Shown here: positions 1 to 5,721 of the stretch, one piece after another
Layout: each line of letters begins with the position of its first letter
Numbering within the stretch: the first letter of the stretch is position 1
Assembly (NCBI GenBank): GCA_946616385.1
Contig: CAMOIZ010000050.1
Span: 1 to 7,397, forward strand
Reading direction: 5' to 3'
DNA length: 7,397 nt
DNA from: an uncultured Bacteroidales bacterium
Lineage (GTDB): Bacteria; Bacteroidota; Bacteroidia; Bacteroidales; UBA932
Program-made: the position numbers and the translations under genes
Notes under the pieces: model-generated
Databases searched by the model: none
What the model saw: only the letters and a program-made list of their open reading frames with translations
What the model was told of the DNA's origin: nothing

Positions 1-3
1 TCA

Positions 4-555
4 TCAAAAAATATAACTTAACGCGATCATCAGGTCGTTAGGGAGGACGAAGAGTTTGTCGTCTGAGCCGATGATGCGTCCGCAGGTGGGGCAGGCATAG
101 GTAACGTAACGTGTGTATCCTGTCCACAGACCGATGCCGATGTCGAGGTTCAGATGGCGCCCCAGCATCTTCGAGTATCCTCCGGCAATGCCGGCGCCAT
201 ATCTGTCACCTTCGGACGTTTCCAAGCTGACGGGCTCCGCTTCATTGAATTCCTGATACTGCATCTTGCCGCTCAGCCACCATCCTGAATAGATATGCCA
301 TGGCCAGTAACGTCCACCAAAAGAATAGAGTTGCTGACGCATATCTCCTCCACTGTCGTACTTTACTCCTGCACTCACGCTCCAATGCCTTGCGAGTGCA
401 TAGGAGGCCTCCAGATTTGCAGTGCCGGTGCGAGCATAATCAATGAAATTCGTCGAAAATGAAAGTTCCTGCGCGTTCGCAGTGAAAACTGTGAAGCAGC
501 CCGCAGGCGCGAGCTGCATCACAAAAAACAAAAAAGTAAAGAAAAAGCGTTTCAT
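4..555 (-). CDS. DUF3575-family outer-membrane beta-barrel protein
   Basis: This 183-residue protein is probably a small outer-membrane beta-barrel; its molecular role is unknown. It begins with a basic, phenylalanine-rich signal peptide and a likely signal peptidase I site, A-N-A|Q, after about residue 28. The rest alternates short amphipathic strands with glycine and aromatic residues, for example the RYWPW stretch near residue 83. It ends in the hydrophobic aromatic strand LSYIF, typical of a C-terminal barrel signal. The CPTCG motif at residues 155-159 followed by a final strand matches my memory of DUF3575 proteins in Bacteroides, which is the basis of the family call. The ATG lies two bases after the stop of the upstream lipoprotein gene, so the two are probably co-transcribed and functionally linked. 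There is no clear Shine-Dalgarno sequence. A lipoprotein reading at Cys20 is possible, but proline at -3 makes it less likely. Confidence 0.8.
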   Translation of the reverse strand: MKRFFFTFLFFVMQLAPAGCFTVFTANAQELSFSTNFIDYARTGTANLEASYALARHWSVSAGVKYDSGGDMRQQLYSFGGRYWPWHIYSGWWLSGKMQYQEFNEAEPVSLETSEGDRYGAGIAGGYSKMLGRHLNLDIGIGLWTGYTRYVTYACPTCGRIIGSDDKLFVLPNDLMIALSYIF

Positions 556-557
556 AA

Positions 558-2150
558 CTATAAATAACGATTGAATGCCAACATGATATTGGTCCTGAAC
601 TCCGGATAGAGTGCCAGCAGTTTTTCCTGGAGCGCATCCCTGTCGGTGACTGCCGGTATAAGCGCACGGAATATCTTGAAATGGTCCAGTCCCTGGTCAT
701 CGAGGTAATAGAGTATCTGGGGATAGAACCACCAGGACGTGCCGAACATTACATTGCCGGTTTTATACCTGCTACGGTACATCTTTGATGAGAAATAGTA
801 TGCCCACATCTCTGCCACCTCGCAGTATCCGGCGTTCTCCTCTCCTCCCGTGCCGTAGGTCACGAAACCGGAACTGATGAATGATGTGAGAACGTACTCC
901 ATCAGTTTGTCCCACCAGACAGCTTTCACCTGCTGGAAATGACTGGCATGGGCAAGCTCGTGCACCGTGGTCGTGTATATGGAAGCATAGTCTTCATCTT
1001 CTTTCAATCCCAGCGTAATGTCCGGAAGAAACCACTTGACGAGCGAAGCCCACTCCCCTAGGAATTCTTTTATTTTGGTGTTGTCAATCCCGGCACCGTG
1101 CTGCATCATCAATGTGCTGCTGGCATCCAGACGATTCAGAATCCATAGACGCAGATTGGCGGGAGGTGCCTGAATGACTCCGGATGACGATTTGCACATC
1201 TCGAAATAATCCCACACGGTATTGTTCACCACGCATCTGGAAAAAAGGCTTTTGTCGGATTTCTTACCCACCTCCAGATTGCACCCATTCTGGGATTGCC
1301 GGCCCATCGTAGATACCGAGCCACCTACCAGAATGAGATTCAATCCAATACCGAATCCTTTCTTGTTCTTGAACACGAGATAGTATCTTGGTTTGGATGA
1401 AAACGACTTGTCGATCTGGTAATACCCCTGATCGTCAGTATAAGTCTGACCTATCTTCACAAATACATTGCACGCAACCCGCACGCCTTTTACCCCGACC
1501 GGAGCATCCGGAAAGCGATCGTCCACCAATGTAATCCGTCCTGAAGGCTTGGCGGCATCCGCTTTTGTGCCATCAAATTCTTCAAGCAGCGATGCGTTCC
1601 CCGTAAGGCGGAAAGACTCCCTCTCCACAGCTTCCCAGTCGATGTCATCTCCGCCCGAACGGGTGAACACTTCGTGTTCCGTTATGTGACAACGGTCAAG
1701 AATCTCATAGCTGATGCCCACGGGGAACCTGAAGTTGGGAGGCACCACGGCATACTGCCAGGTTATATCGCCTTCCGGGACTTCCGGATCATGATAATAG
1801 TCACCGTCCACCACAATCTCGTAATCTACAGGATGATCCAGCATCTCCACACCCAACGATTCCAGGTAATCAAGCTGCTCATGCGTCTCTGGCAGAAACC
1901 TCACATACAGGTCGGTCGTTTTCACTTCAATGGTTTCTGCCTTGGTGGGATACAGTTTCTTCAAAGCTTTGGTCATGTTGGACACGGAATAAGGGTCCTC
2001 CAACTTCTTGCCCAACACCATCATTCCGTGCCCCATGACCGTTTCAACATTTGCGGAGCCGCTGTCCGGATCCGACACACTGCCGGGGTCGCAGGCTGCC
2101 ATTCCGAGCAGCGCAAAGACAAACATCAAAAGATTTCCGTTGTTTTTCAT
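558..2150 (-). CDS. Lipoprotein with CarboxypepD-reg-like domain and HELAH zinc-metallopeptidase motif
   Basis: The product is a predicted 530-residue envelope lipoprotein. Its signal peptide starts MKNNGN, runs through a hydrophobic core and ends at lipobox-like GMAAC, placing the lipidated cysteine at residue 20. Residues ~204-270 resemble a carboxypeptidase-regulatory-like beta-sandwich, with the pattern T-x-T-D-D-x-G-Y-Y. Residues 397-401 are HELAH, the HExxH signature of zinc metallopeptidases, followed by a hydrophobic segment and CEVAEMW, where Glu444 or Glu447 could be the third zinc ligand. The substrate is unknown, and a non-catalytic binding role cannot be excluded. The frame stays open to an ATG at 2189, but that start would add 13 residues ahead of the signal peptide and lies upstream of the likely -7 promoter element, so I chose the ATG at 2150. 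The N-terminal half contains motifs such as YVRFLP and YHDPEVPEG that I associate with Bacteroidales lipoproteins of unknown function. The DUF3575 gene follows two bases downstream. Confidence 0.82.
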   Translation of the reverse strand: MKNNGNLLMFVFALLGMAACDPGSVSDPDSGSANVETVMGHGMMVLGKKLEDPYSVSNMTKALKKLYPTKAETIEVKTTDLYVRFLPETHEQLDYLESLGVEMLDHPVDYEIVVDGDYYHDPEVPEGDITWQYAVVPPNFRFPVGISYEILDRCHITEHEVFTRSGGDDIDWEAVERESFRLTGNASLLEEFDGTKADAAKPSGRITLVDDRFPDAPVGVKGVRVACNVFVKIGQTYTDDQGYYQIDKSFSSKPRYYLVFKNKKGFGIGLNLILVGGSVSTMGRQSQNGCNLEVGKKSDKSLFSRCVVNNTVWDYFEMCKSSSGVIQAPPANLRLWILNRLDASSTLMMQHGAGIDNTKIKEFLGEWASLVKWFLPDITLGLKEDEDYASIYTTTVHELAHASHFQQVKAVWWDKLMEYVLTSFISSGFVTYGTGGEENAGYCEVAEMWAYYFSSKMYRSRYKTGNVMFGTSWWFYPQILYYLDDQGLDHFKIFRALIPAVTDRDALQEKLLALYPEFRTNIMLAFNRYL

Positions 2151-2173
2151 AACGTTTTTCGTTTTACCGGCAG

Positions 2174-2204
2174 CAAAACTACGCAGCATTATCCGTTTAA
2201 AAAG
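2174..2204 (-). promoter_or_regulatory. Probable promoter of the lipoprotein/DUF3575 unit
   Basis: On the minus strand the sequence TAGTTTTG (plus positions 2181 down to 2174) is a full match to the Bacteroides -7 consensus TAnnTTTG. The -33 box is imperfect: TTTT or CTTT sits 18-19 bases upstream, at about 2200-2204, where TTTG is expected. Transcription would begin near 2168, giving a leader of about 17 bases before the ATG at 2150. The consensus is established knowledge; its use here is inferred. Confidence 0.5.
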
Positions 2205-2237
2205 TTTGAAAACGTTTATCTGCCATAATCGCCGTTC

Positions 2238-2268
2238 TTTGCATTCCGGTTAGCTTTCATTATCTTTG
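2238..2268 (+). promoter_or_regulatory. Probable sigma-ABfr-type promoter of the histidine phosphatase gene
   Basis: TTTG at 2238-2241 and TATCTTTG at 2261-2268 match the Bacteroides -33 (TTTG) and -7 (TAnnTTTG) boxes, with a 19-base spacer inside the usual range. Transcription should start around 2273-2276, leaving a leader of about 20 bases before the ATG at 2293. It faces away from the minus-strand promoter about 60 bases to its left, so the two units could share a regulator. Confidence 0.65.
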
Positions 2269-2292
2269 CTTTTTAAGAAAAACGTATACAAA

Positions 2293-3564
2293 ATGAATTT
2301 GGGTGTTTGTTTCCTTATACTTTTTACCGCTATTCAAAACATTGACACAGAGTTATATAGAGCAATTGTACGCGACAATTCCGTCGCTGCCGGCAATTTG
2401 CACCCATACTTCGCTCCGGAGGAAGAAAATGCGAAAAAACTCGACACGAAGGCTCCGAAAGGATACGAACCGTTCTATTTCTCGTATTATGGAAGGCATG
2501 GAAGCCGTCATTTGACAGGGAAAATCAACTTTATCAGCGACTACGTTGCGGTACTCGACACCCTGTCCGCCAAAAGCGCACTCACGGAAAAAGGCGAACT
2601 TCTGAAAAAGAAAATGCACTGGATCGAAGATGAGCACAAAGGAAATATGTCCATGCTTACATCCAGCGGTTTCAAGGAAGAGCAGGGAATAAGCCGCCGA
2701 TTCGCAAAACGATATGGAAGAATATTCCGACAAAGGAGCAGGAACTCTGTCATTTACCGTTCATCGCCAGCGTTGAGGAGTGCGCTGACCGGTGCAAGTT
2801 TCATGATGGAACTTTGCCGGAAGTTTCCCAAACTTGATTTTGACGTGCTGGCAGGAGAACGCTATTATTATACGAAATGGGATCCATGTCCGGAAGTGGA
2901 TGCTTCCGAAAAGAGAATCGGAGACTCCCTGCGACGTGCCTGCTTCGACACAAGTGCATTCTGTGCAAAATTCTTCAAAGATGAGGCTCTTCTGAGGAAG
3001 GCCCTTTCCGGAAAGAGCCTGGGAAAAGCGCAATATGAGATAATGCACATCCTGAGTCTCAGCAAATGCCTGGATCCGGAGGCAGAGCCGTTCGACCTGT
3101 TCAATACAGAAGAAATATATGCCTATGCCATTGTCCAAAACGCCCATACGGCTGCCTGGTTCATTCATAGCAAGGAAACCGGCATCTACCGGGACACAAA
3201 CGCCGGAGCGCATCTCATCAATGAGATAATTGCACGTGCAGACGAAGCGGTCGAGGGAAACGGCGTCTGCGCCGACTTACGTTTCGGTCACGACTCGGGG
3301 GTAGCCCCTCTCTTCAGTTTTCTTGGCATTGAAGGATACGACAAATGCACATCCCTCGCCGACACCTATATTTCCTGGCCTGCCTACAAGCACGTAGCAA
3401 TGGGATGCAACTTCGCCATGATTCTCTATCGCAACCGTAAGGGAGACATTCTTGTAAAGATTCTCGAGAATGAAAAAGAGACCGCAATACCTGCGATCTC
3501 TCCTTTCAGCGGCCCATACTATCGCTGGAGCGATTTCCGGGATTATTGTTCTAGAAAAACTTGA
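2293..3564 (+). CDS. Histidine phosphatase superfamily protein (branch 2, acid phosphatase/phytase type)
   Basis: This 423-residue protein probably removes phosphate from small phosphate esters in the periplasm or at the cell surface. The catalytic phosphate-binding motif RHGSR lies at residues 68-72, so His69 would be the phosphorylated nucleophile. A second conserved arginine lies in SSPALR (Arg162), and His333-Asp334 in FGHDSG supply the HD motif and proton donor. Motif order and spacing fit branch 2 of the superfamily, which includes acid phosphatases, phytases and MINPP-like enzymes. HD rather than HAE argues against a canonical MINPP. The exact substrate cannot be told from sequence. 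The N terminus is hydrophobic (residues 3-14), suggesting export, but from this ATG it lacks a basic n-region. An in-frame TTG at 2266 would add the basic stretch LFKKNVYK, but it sits inside the probable -7 box, so I prefer the ATG at 2293. The 3' end overlaps deoC by 14 bases, tail to tail. Confidence 0.85.
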   Translation: MNLGVCFLILFTAIQNIDTELYRAIVRDNSVAAGNLHPYFAPEEENAKKLDTKAPKGYEPFYFSYYGRHGSRHLTGKINFISDYVAVLDTLSAKSALTEKGELLKKKMHWIEDEHKGNMSMLTSSGFKEEQGISRRFAKRYGRIFRQRSRNSVIYRSSPALRSALTGASFMMELCRKFPKLDFDVLAGERYYYTKWDPCPEVDASEKRIGDSLRRACFDTSAFCAKFFKDEALLRKALSGKSLGKAQYEIMHILSLSKCLDPEAEPFDLFNTEEIYAYAIVQNAHTAAWFIHSKETGIYRDTNAGAHLINEIIARADEAVEGNGVCADLRFGHDSGVAPLFSFLGIEGYDKCTSLADTYISWPAYKHVAMGCNFAMILYRNRKGDILVKILENEKETAIPAISPFSGPYYRWSDFRDYCSRKT

Positions 3565-4354
3565 CTTCCTTTCCTTCAATTGCGCTCATGAGGGCATTTC
3601 CTACACGGCTTACACCGAAACGGAAAGTATCCTTCACCATCCATTCTTCTCCAAGAATCTCAAGGCCGATATTGTAGTAGGCAATTGCATCTTCTGCCGT
3701 AGCTATGCCGCCGGCAGCCTTGAAGCCCACCTTGCGCCCTGTCTTCTGATAGTAATCGCGAATAGCTTCACACATGACACGGGCTGCTTCCGGAGTCGCA
3801 TTGACCGATACTTTCCCCGTAGAAGTCTTGATGAAATCGGCTCCTGCTTCCATTGCAAGCATCGAAGCCTTACGGATCAGTTCGTCGGTCTTGAGGAGAC
3901 CGGTCTCAAGGATAACCTTGAGAACAATCTTCCTGCCCAGCCTGGCCCCGGCTGCATCGATGGCCTTTTTCATGGCAACTATTTCCTCACGCGCACCTGC
4001 CTCATCACCTGCAAGGAACTTGTTGAGAGCCAGAACGATATCAATCTCATCAGCGCCATTCTCCACAGCGAGTTCACATTCACGGATCTTTACCTCCAGA
4101 AAGCTCTGGGCGGTAGGGAAACAGCTGGAGACCGCTGTGACATGAAGATCCTCGCAAGGCCTGTTCTCGCGCACCACATTGGCGAGATTAGGAAAAACGC
4201 AAACCGATGCGGGAAGGGGATATGAAGGGTATTCCTTCTGCAAAGTGGTCACTTTGTCCACGAGATTCTTCACTGCGGCGGGAGTATCTTCGGGATGAAG
4301 TGTGGTCAGGTCCATAAAGGAGAAGCACTTCTTTAGAATTTCTGTCTGATTCAT
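3551..4354 (-). CDS. deoC: Deoxyribose-phosphate aldolase
   Basis: DeoC is a class I aldolase of the cytoplasm that splits 2-deoxyribose 5-phosphate into acetaldehyde and glyceraldehyde 3-phosphate, feeding sugar from deoxynucleosides into central metabolism. The 267-residue product is close to family length (E. coli DeoC is about 259). Lys176 in FIKTSTGK is the expected Schiff-base lysine, Lys212 in GFKAAGGI the second active-site lysine, and Asp105 in DEIDIV the conserved acid, all in the usual order. The TIM-barrel pattern is intact, with no frameshift. It is the last gene of the pheT-led operon and starts two bases after the radical SAM stop codon. No other deo genes are adjacent, so regulation as part of a classical deo operon is not indicated here. 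Its last 14 bases overlap the convergent phosphatase gene. Confidence 0.96.
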   Translation of the reverse strand: MNQTEILKKCFSFMDLTTLHPEDTPAAVKNLVDKVTTLQKEYPSYPLPASVCVFPNLANVVRENRPCEDLHVTAVSSCFPTAQSFLEVKIRECELAVENGADEIDIVLALNKFLAGDEAGAREEIVAMKKAIDAAGARLGRKIVLKVILETGLLKTDELIRKASMLAMEAGADFIKTSTGKVSVNATPEAARVMCEAIRDYYQKTGRKVGFKAAGGIATAEDAIAYYNIGLEILGEEWMVKDTFRFGVSRVGNALMSAIEGKEVKFF

Positions 4355-4356
4355 AA

Positions 4357-5112
4357 TTATCCTTTGATTTGAATTGTAAATCCTTCGTCTATAAGAGGTT
4401 GCACCAGAGAACGCATCTGGGCTTCACTGAATTTCTGCAGACCGGATGCCGGAGTGGGACGGTCTATAGTATATACCATCACCTCGCGCGGATGCACCTT
4501 GCGAACTATATCCATCCACGGCAGCAGCACCTCGGGTGACGATGAATCAAAGCCGGCTCCGCGGAGGAACATTGTCTGAAGGATGAAATTCCCTTCAAAA
4601 CGCAACATTCCCTTCACCACTTCTTCAACGCTGTACTCCCCTACCGGCTGATTGATTCTGGCCGCGAGGGCATCGGTGGGGGCATCCAGCTTAAGGATGG
4701 GATTATCGACCAGGCGGAGAGCTTCTGTCACGGCATCGCGGGAGAGCCTCGTCGCATTGGTGAGAACGGATACTTTGGCTGAAGGGTAGAAAGCGTCGCG
4801 CAAACTGACAGTATCGCGGATTATCCTGGGAAATTCCGGGTTGAGAGTAGGTTCTCCGTCACCGGAAAAAGTAATGGAATCTATGGCCGTACCCGCCAGC
4901 ATGCATTCCTGCAACTTGTCCTCAAGGGCGGAACGCACATCTGCCGCGGTCGGTATCACTCTGTCGCCGGTTCCATCTTTGTTCCAACCACATTCGCAGT
5001 AAATGCAATCGAAATTGCACAACTTTCCGTTTCTGGGAAGAAGATTGATTCCCAGGGAGCGGCCAAGCCTGCGGCTGAAAATAGGGCCGAATACTGTATC
5101 TTCGCGTAACAT
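4357..5112 (-). CDS. Radical SAM protein, COG0731-type (TYW1-related)
   Basis: This 251-residue cytoplasmic protein should bind a [4Fe-4S] cluster and S-adenosylmethionine to start radical chemistry; the substrate is unknown. The cluster motif CxxxCxxC is Cys32, Cys36 and Cys39 (CNFDCIYC). It is preceded by FGPIFSRRLGRSLGINL, which I recognise as the N-terminal hallmark of the COG0731 group. The SAM-binding GDGEPTLNP motif lies at residues 84-92. COG0731 includes TYW1, which makes the wyosine base of tRNA-Phe in archaea and eukaryotes. This protein has only five cysteines (32, 36, 39, 41, 70) and none before the radical SAM motif, so the second cluster used by TYW1 appears absent. It is therefore probably not a true wyosine synthase. 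The start codon directly abuts the stop of the DUF4296 gene (TAGATG), which indicates translational coupling. Confidence 0.88.
   Translation of the reverse strand: MLREDTVFGPIFSRRLGRSLGINLLPRNGKLCNFDCIYCECGWNKDGTGDRVIPTAADVRSALEDKLQECMLAGTAIDSITFSGDGEPTLNPEFPRIIRDTVSLRDAFYPSAKVSVLTNATRLSRDAVTEALRLVDNPILKLDAPTDALAARINQPVGEYSVEEVVKGMLRFEGNFILQTMFLRGAGFDSSSPEVLLPWMDIVRKVHPREVMVYTIDRPTPASGLQKFSEAQMRSLVQPLIDEGFTIQIKG
4360..4365 (-). promoter_or_regulatory. Ribosome binding site of deoC
   Basis: The minus strand reads AAAGGA, five bases before the radical SAM stop and deoC start region, giving AAAGGATAATT then ATG. The AGGA is a good Shine-Dalgarno match at a normal distance and lies within the last codons of the radical SAM gene. 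Such clear sites are uncommon in this phylum, which suggests translation of deoC is locally reinforced within the operon. Confidence 0.6.
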
Positions 5113-5718
5113 CTATCTTACCCTTTTCTTGATTCTTATCCTTTGAGCGAGGCTGTCCCTGTGAAGACTGTCCCTACGCAGGCTGTCCCGCAAAATACTG
5201 TCGCGGATGATACTGTCGCGCACTATGCTGTCTCGCAGGATACTGTCCCGCAATGCGATGGTATCGCGGGTATACGCCCATATAAGGGATCCGTCCACCA
5301 TCATTGAATCCGGACTGAACACAGGAAGATGCAGGTATCCCAATCCCTCAAGAATCTTGTTCTGGCGCTCGACCGCCTTCTTGAAATCTTCAAGTTTCTT
5401 GGACGTGGTCCTGAGTTTATTCTCAGCCCTGTCCAGGATTTTCTTGAACTTTTCCGGGTTCTTCAGGTAGTAGTTCAAACTGGCATCGTAGTCCTCGAAG
5501 GAATACCCGAACTTGCGAAAAATAGATTCATAGAACCTGGTGGTATCCGCAGTCCTTCTTTGAGAAGGATTGTCGTTGAGCCACTGGTCTGCAAGGAACA
5601 TTTCCGCGTAAACAGCCGCCATGTCTTTCTCGCTCATGATCTTCACCCGCCTGCACGAAGGGAACAGGCAGATGCAGACCAAAACCGCGAGAAACACATA
5701 TTCAGCTATCTTTTTCAT
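5113..5718 (-). CDS. DUF4296-domain lipoprotein with RDSxx repeat tail
   Basis: The product has 201 residues and is a predicted envelope lipoprotein of unknown function. It starts MKK, then a hydrophobic segment, and ends the signal at FPSC, with lipidation expected at Cys22. The lipobox is weak because proline is at -2. Residues ~27-115 match my recollection of DUF4296: an acidic MSEKDMAAVYAEM start, a helix with LADQWL, then FYESIFRKFGYSFEDYDASLNYY and a lysine-rich helix that may form a coiled coil up to about residue 125. Residues 157-191 are seven tandem RDSxx pentapeptides, followed by a very basic end (QRIRIKKRVR). The domain is characteristic of Bacteroidota. The gene starts three bases after pheT stops and abuts the radical SAM gene, so it belongs to the same transcript. 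No Shine-Dalgarno sequence is visible at its start. Confidence 0.82.
   Translation of the reverse strand: MKKIAEYVFLAVLVCICLFPSCRRVKIMSEKDMAAVYAEMFLADQWLNDNPSQRRTADTTRFYESIFRKFGYSFEDYDASLNYYLKNPEKFKKILDRAENKLRTTSKKLEDFKKAVERQNKILEGLGYLHLPVFSPDSMMVDGSLIWAYTRDTIALRDSILRDSIVRDSIIRDSILRDSLRRDSLHRDSLAQRIRIKKRVR
5121..5127 (-). promoter_or_regulatory. Possible ribosome binding site of the radical SAM gene
   Basis: The minus strand reads AAAAGGG, eight bases before the ATG at 5112, inside the last lysine/arginine codons of the DUF4296 gene. It is a plausible Shine-Dalgarno sequence, but the same bases are also explained by the basic protein tail, so support is modest. Confidence 0.35.
5146..5250 (-). 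repeat. Seven tandem 15-bp units encoding RDSxx
   Basis: Seven in-frame 15-base units lie end to end at 5146-5160, 5161-5175, 5176-5190, 5191-5205, 5206-5220, 5221-5235 and 5236-5250. On the minus strand each encodes Arg-Asp-Ser plus two variable residues (IL, IV, II, IL, LR, LH, LA). The units share a core ctgtc on the plus strand but differ at several other bases, so the array is old rather than freshly duplicated. A degenerate copy (RDTIAL) lies just upstream in the coding direction. Confidence 0.9.
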
Positions 5719-5721
5719 GAC

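Noticed and set aside
1674..2228. A 184-codon plus-strand open frame opposite the lipoprotein start, rich in histidine
   Set aside because: It is antisense to the lipoprotein signal peptide and N-terminal region and runs across the minus-strand promoter; there is no sign of a real gene.
3521..3534. Small hairpin ATCGC-TGGA-GCGAT near the end of the phosphatase gene
   Set aside because: The stem is only five pairs, lies within coding sequence, and is not followed by a run of T on either strand, so it does not qualify as an intrinsic terminator.
3470..4225. A 251-codon plus-strand open frame opposite deoC
   Set aside because: deoC on the other strand has all catalytic residues in place; this frame resembles no known family and overlaps the end of the phosphatase gene.
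5146..5250. The short tandem units as a CRISPR array or intergenic repeat
   Set aside because: There are no spacers, the period is 15 bases with no gaps, and the units are in frame inside a coding region, which a repetitive protein tail explains fully.
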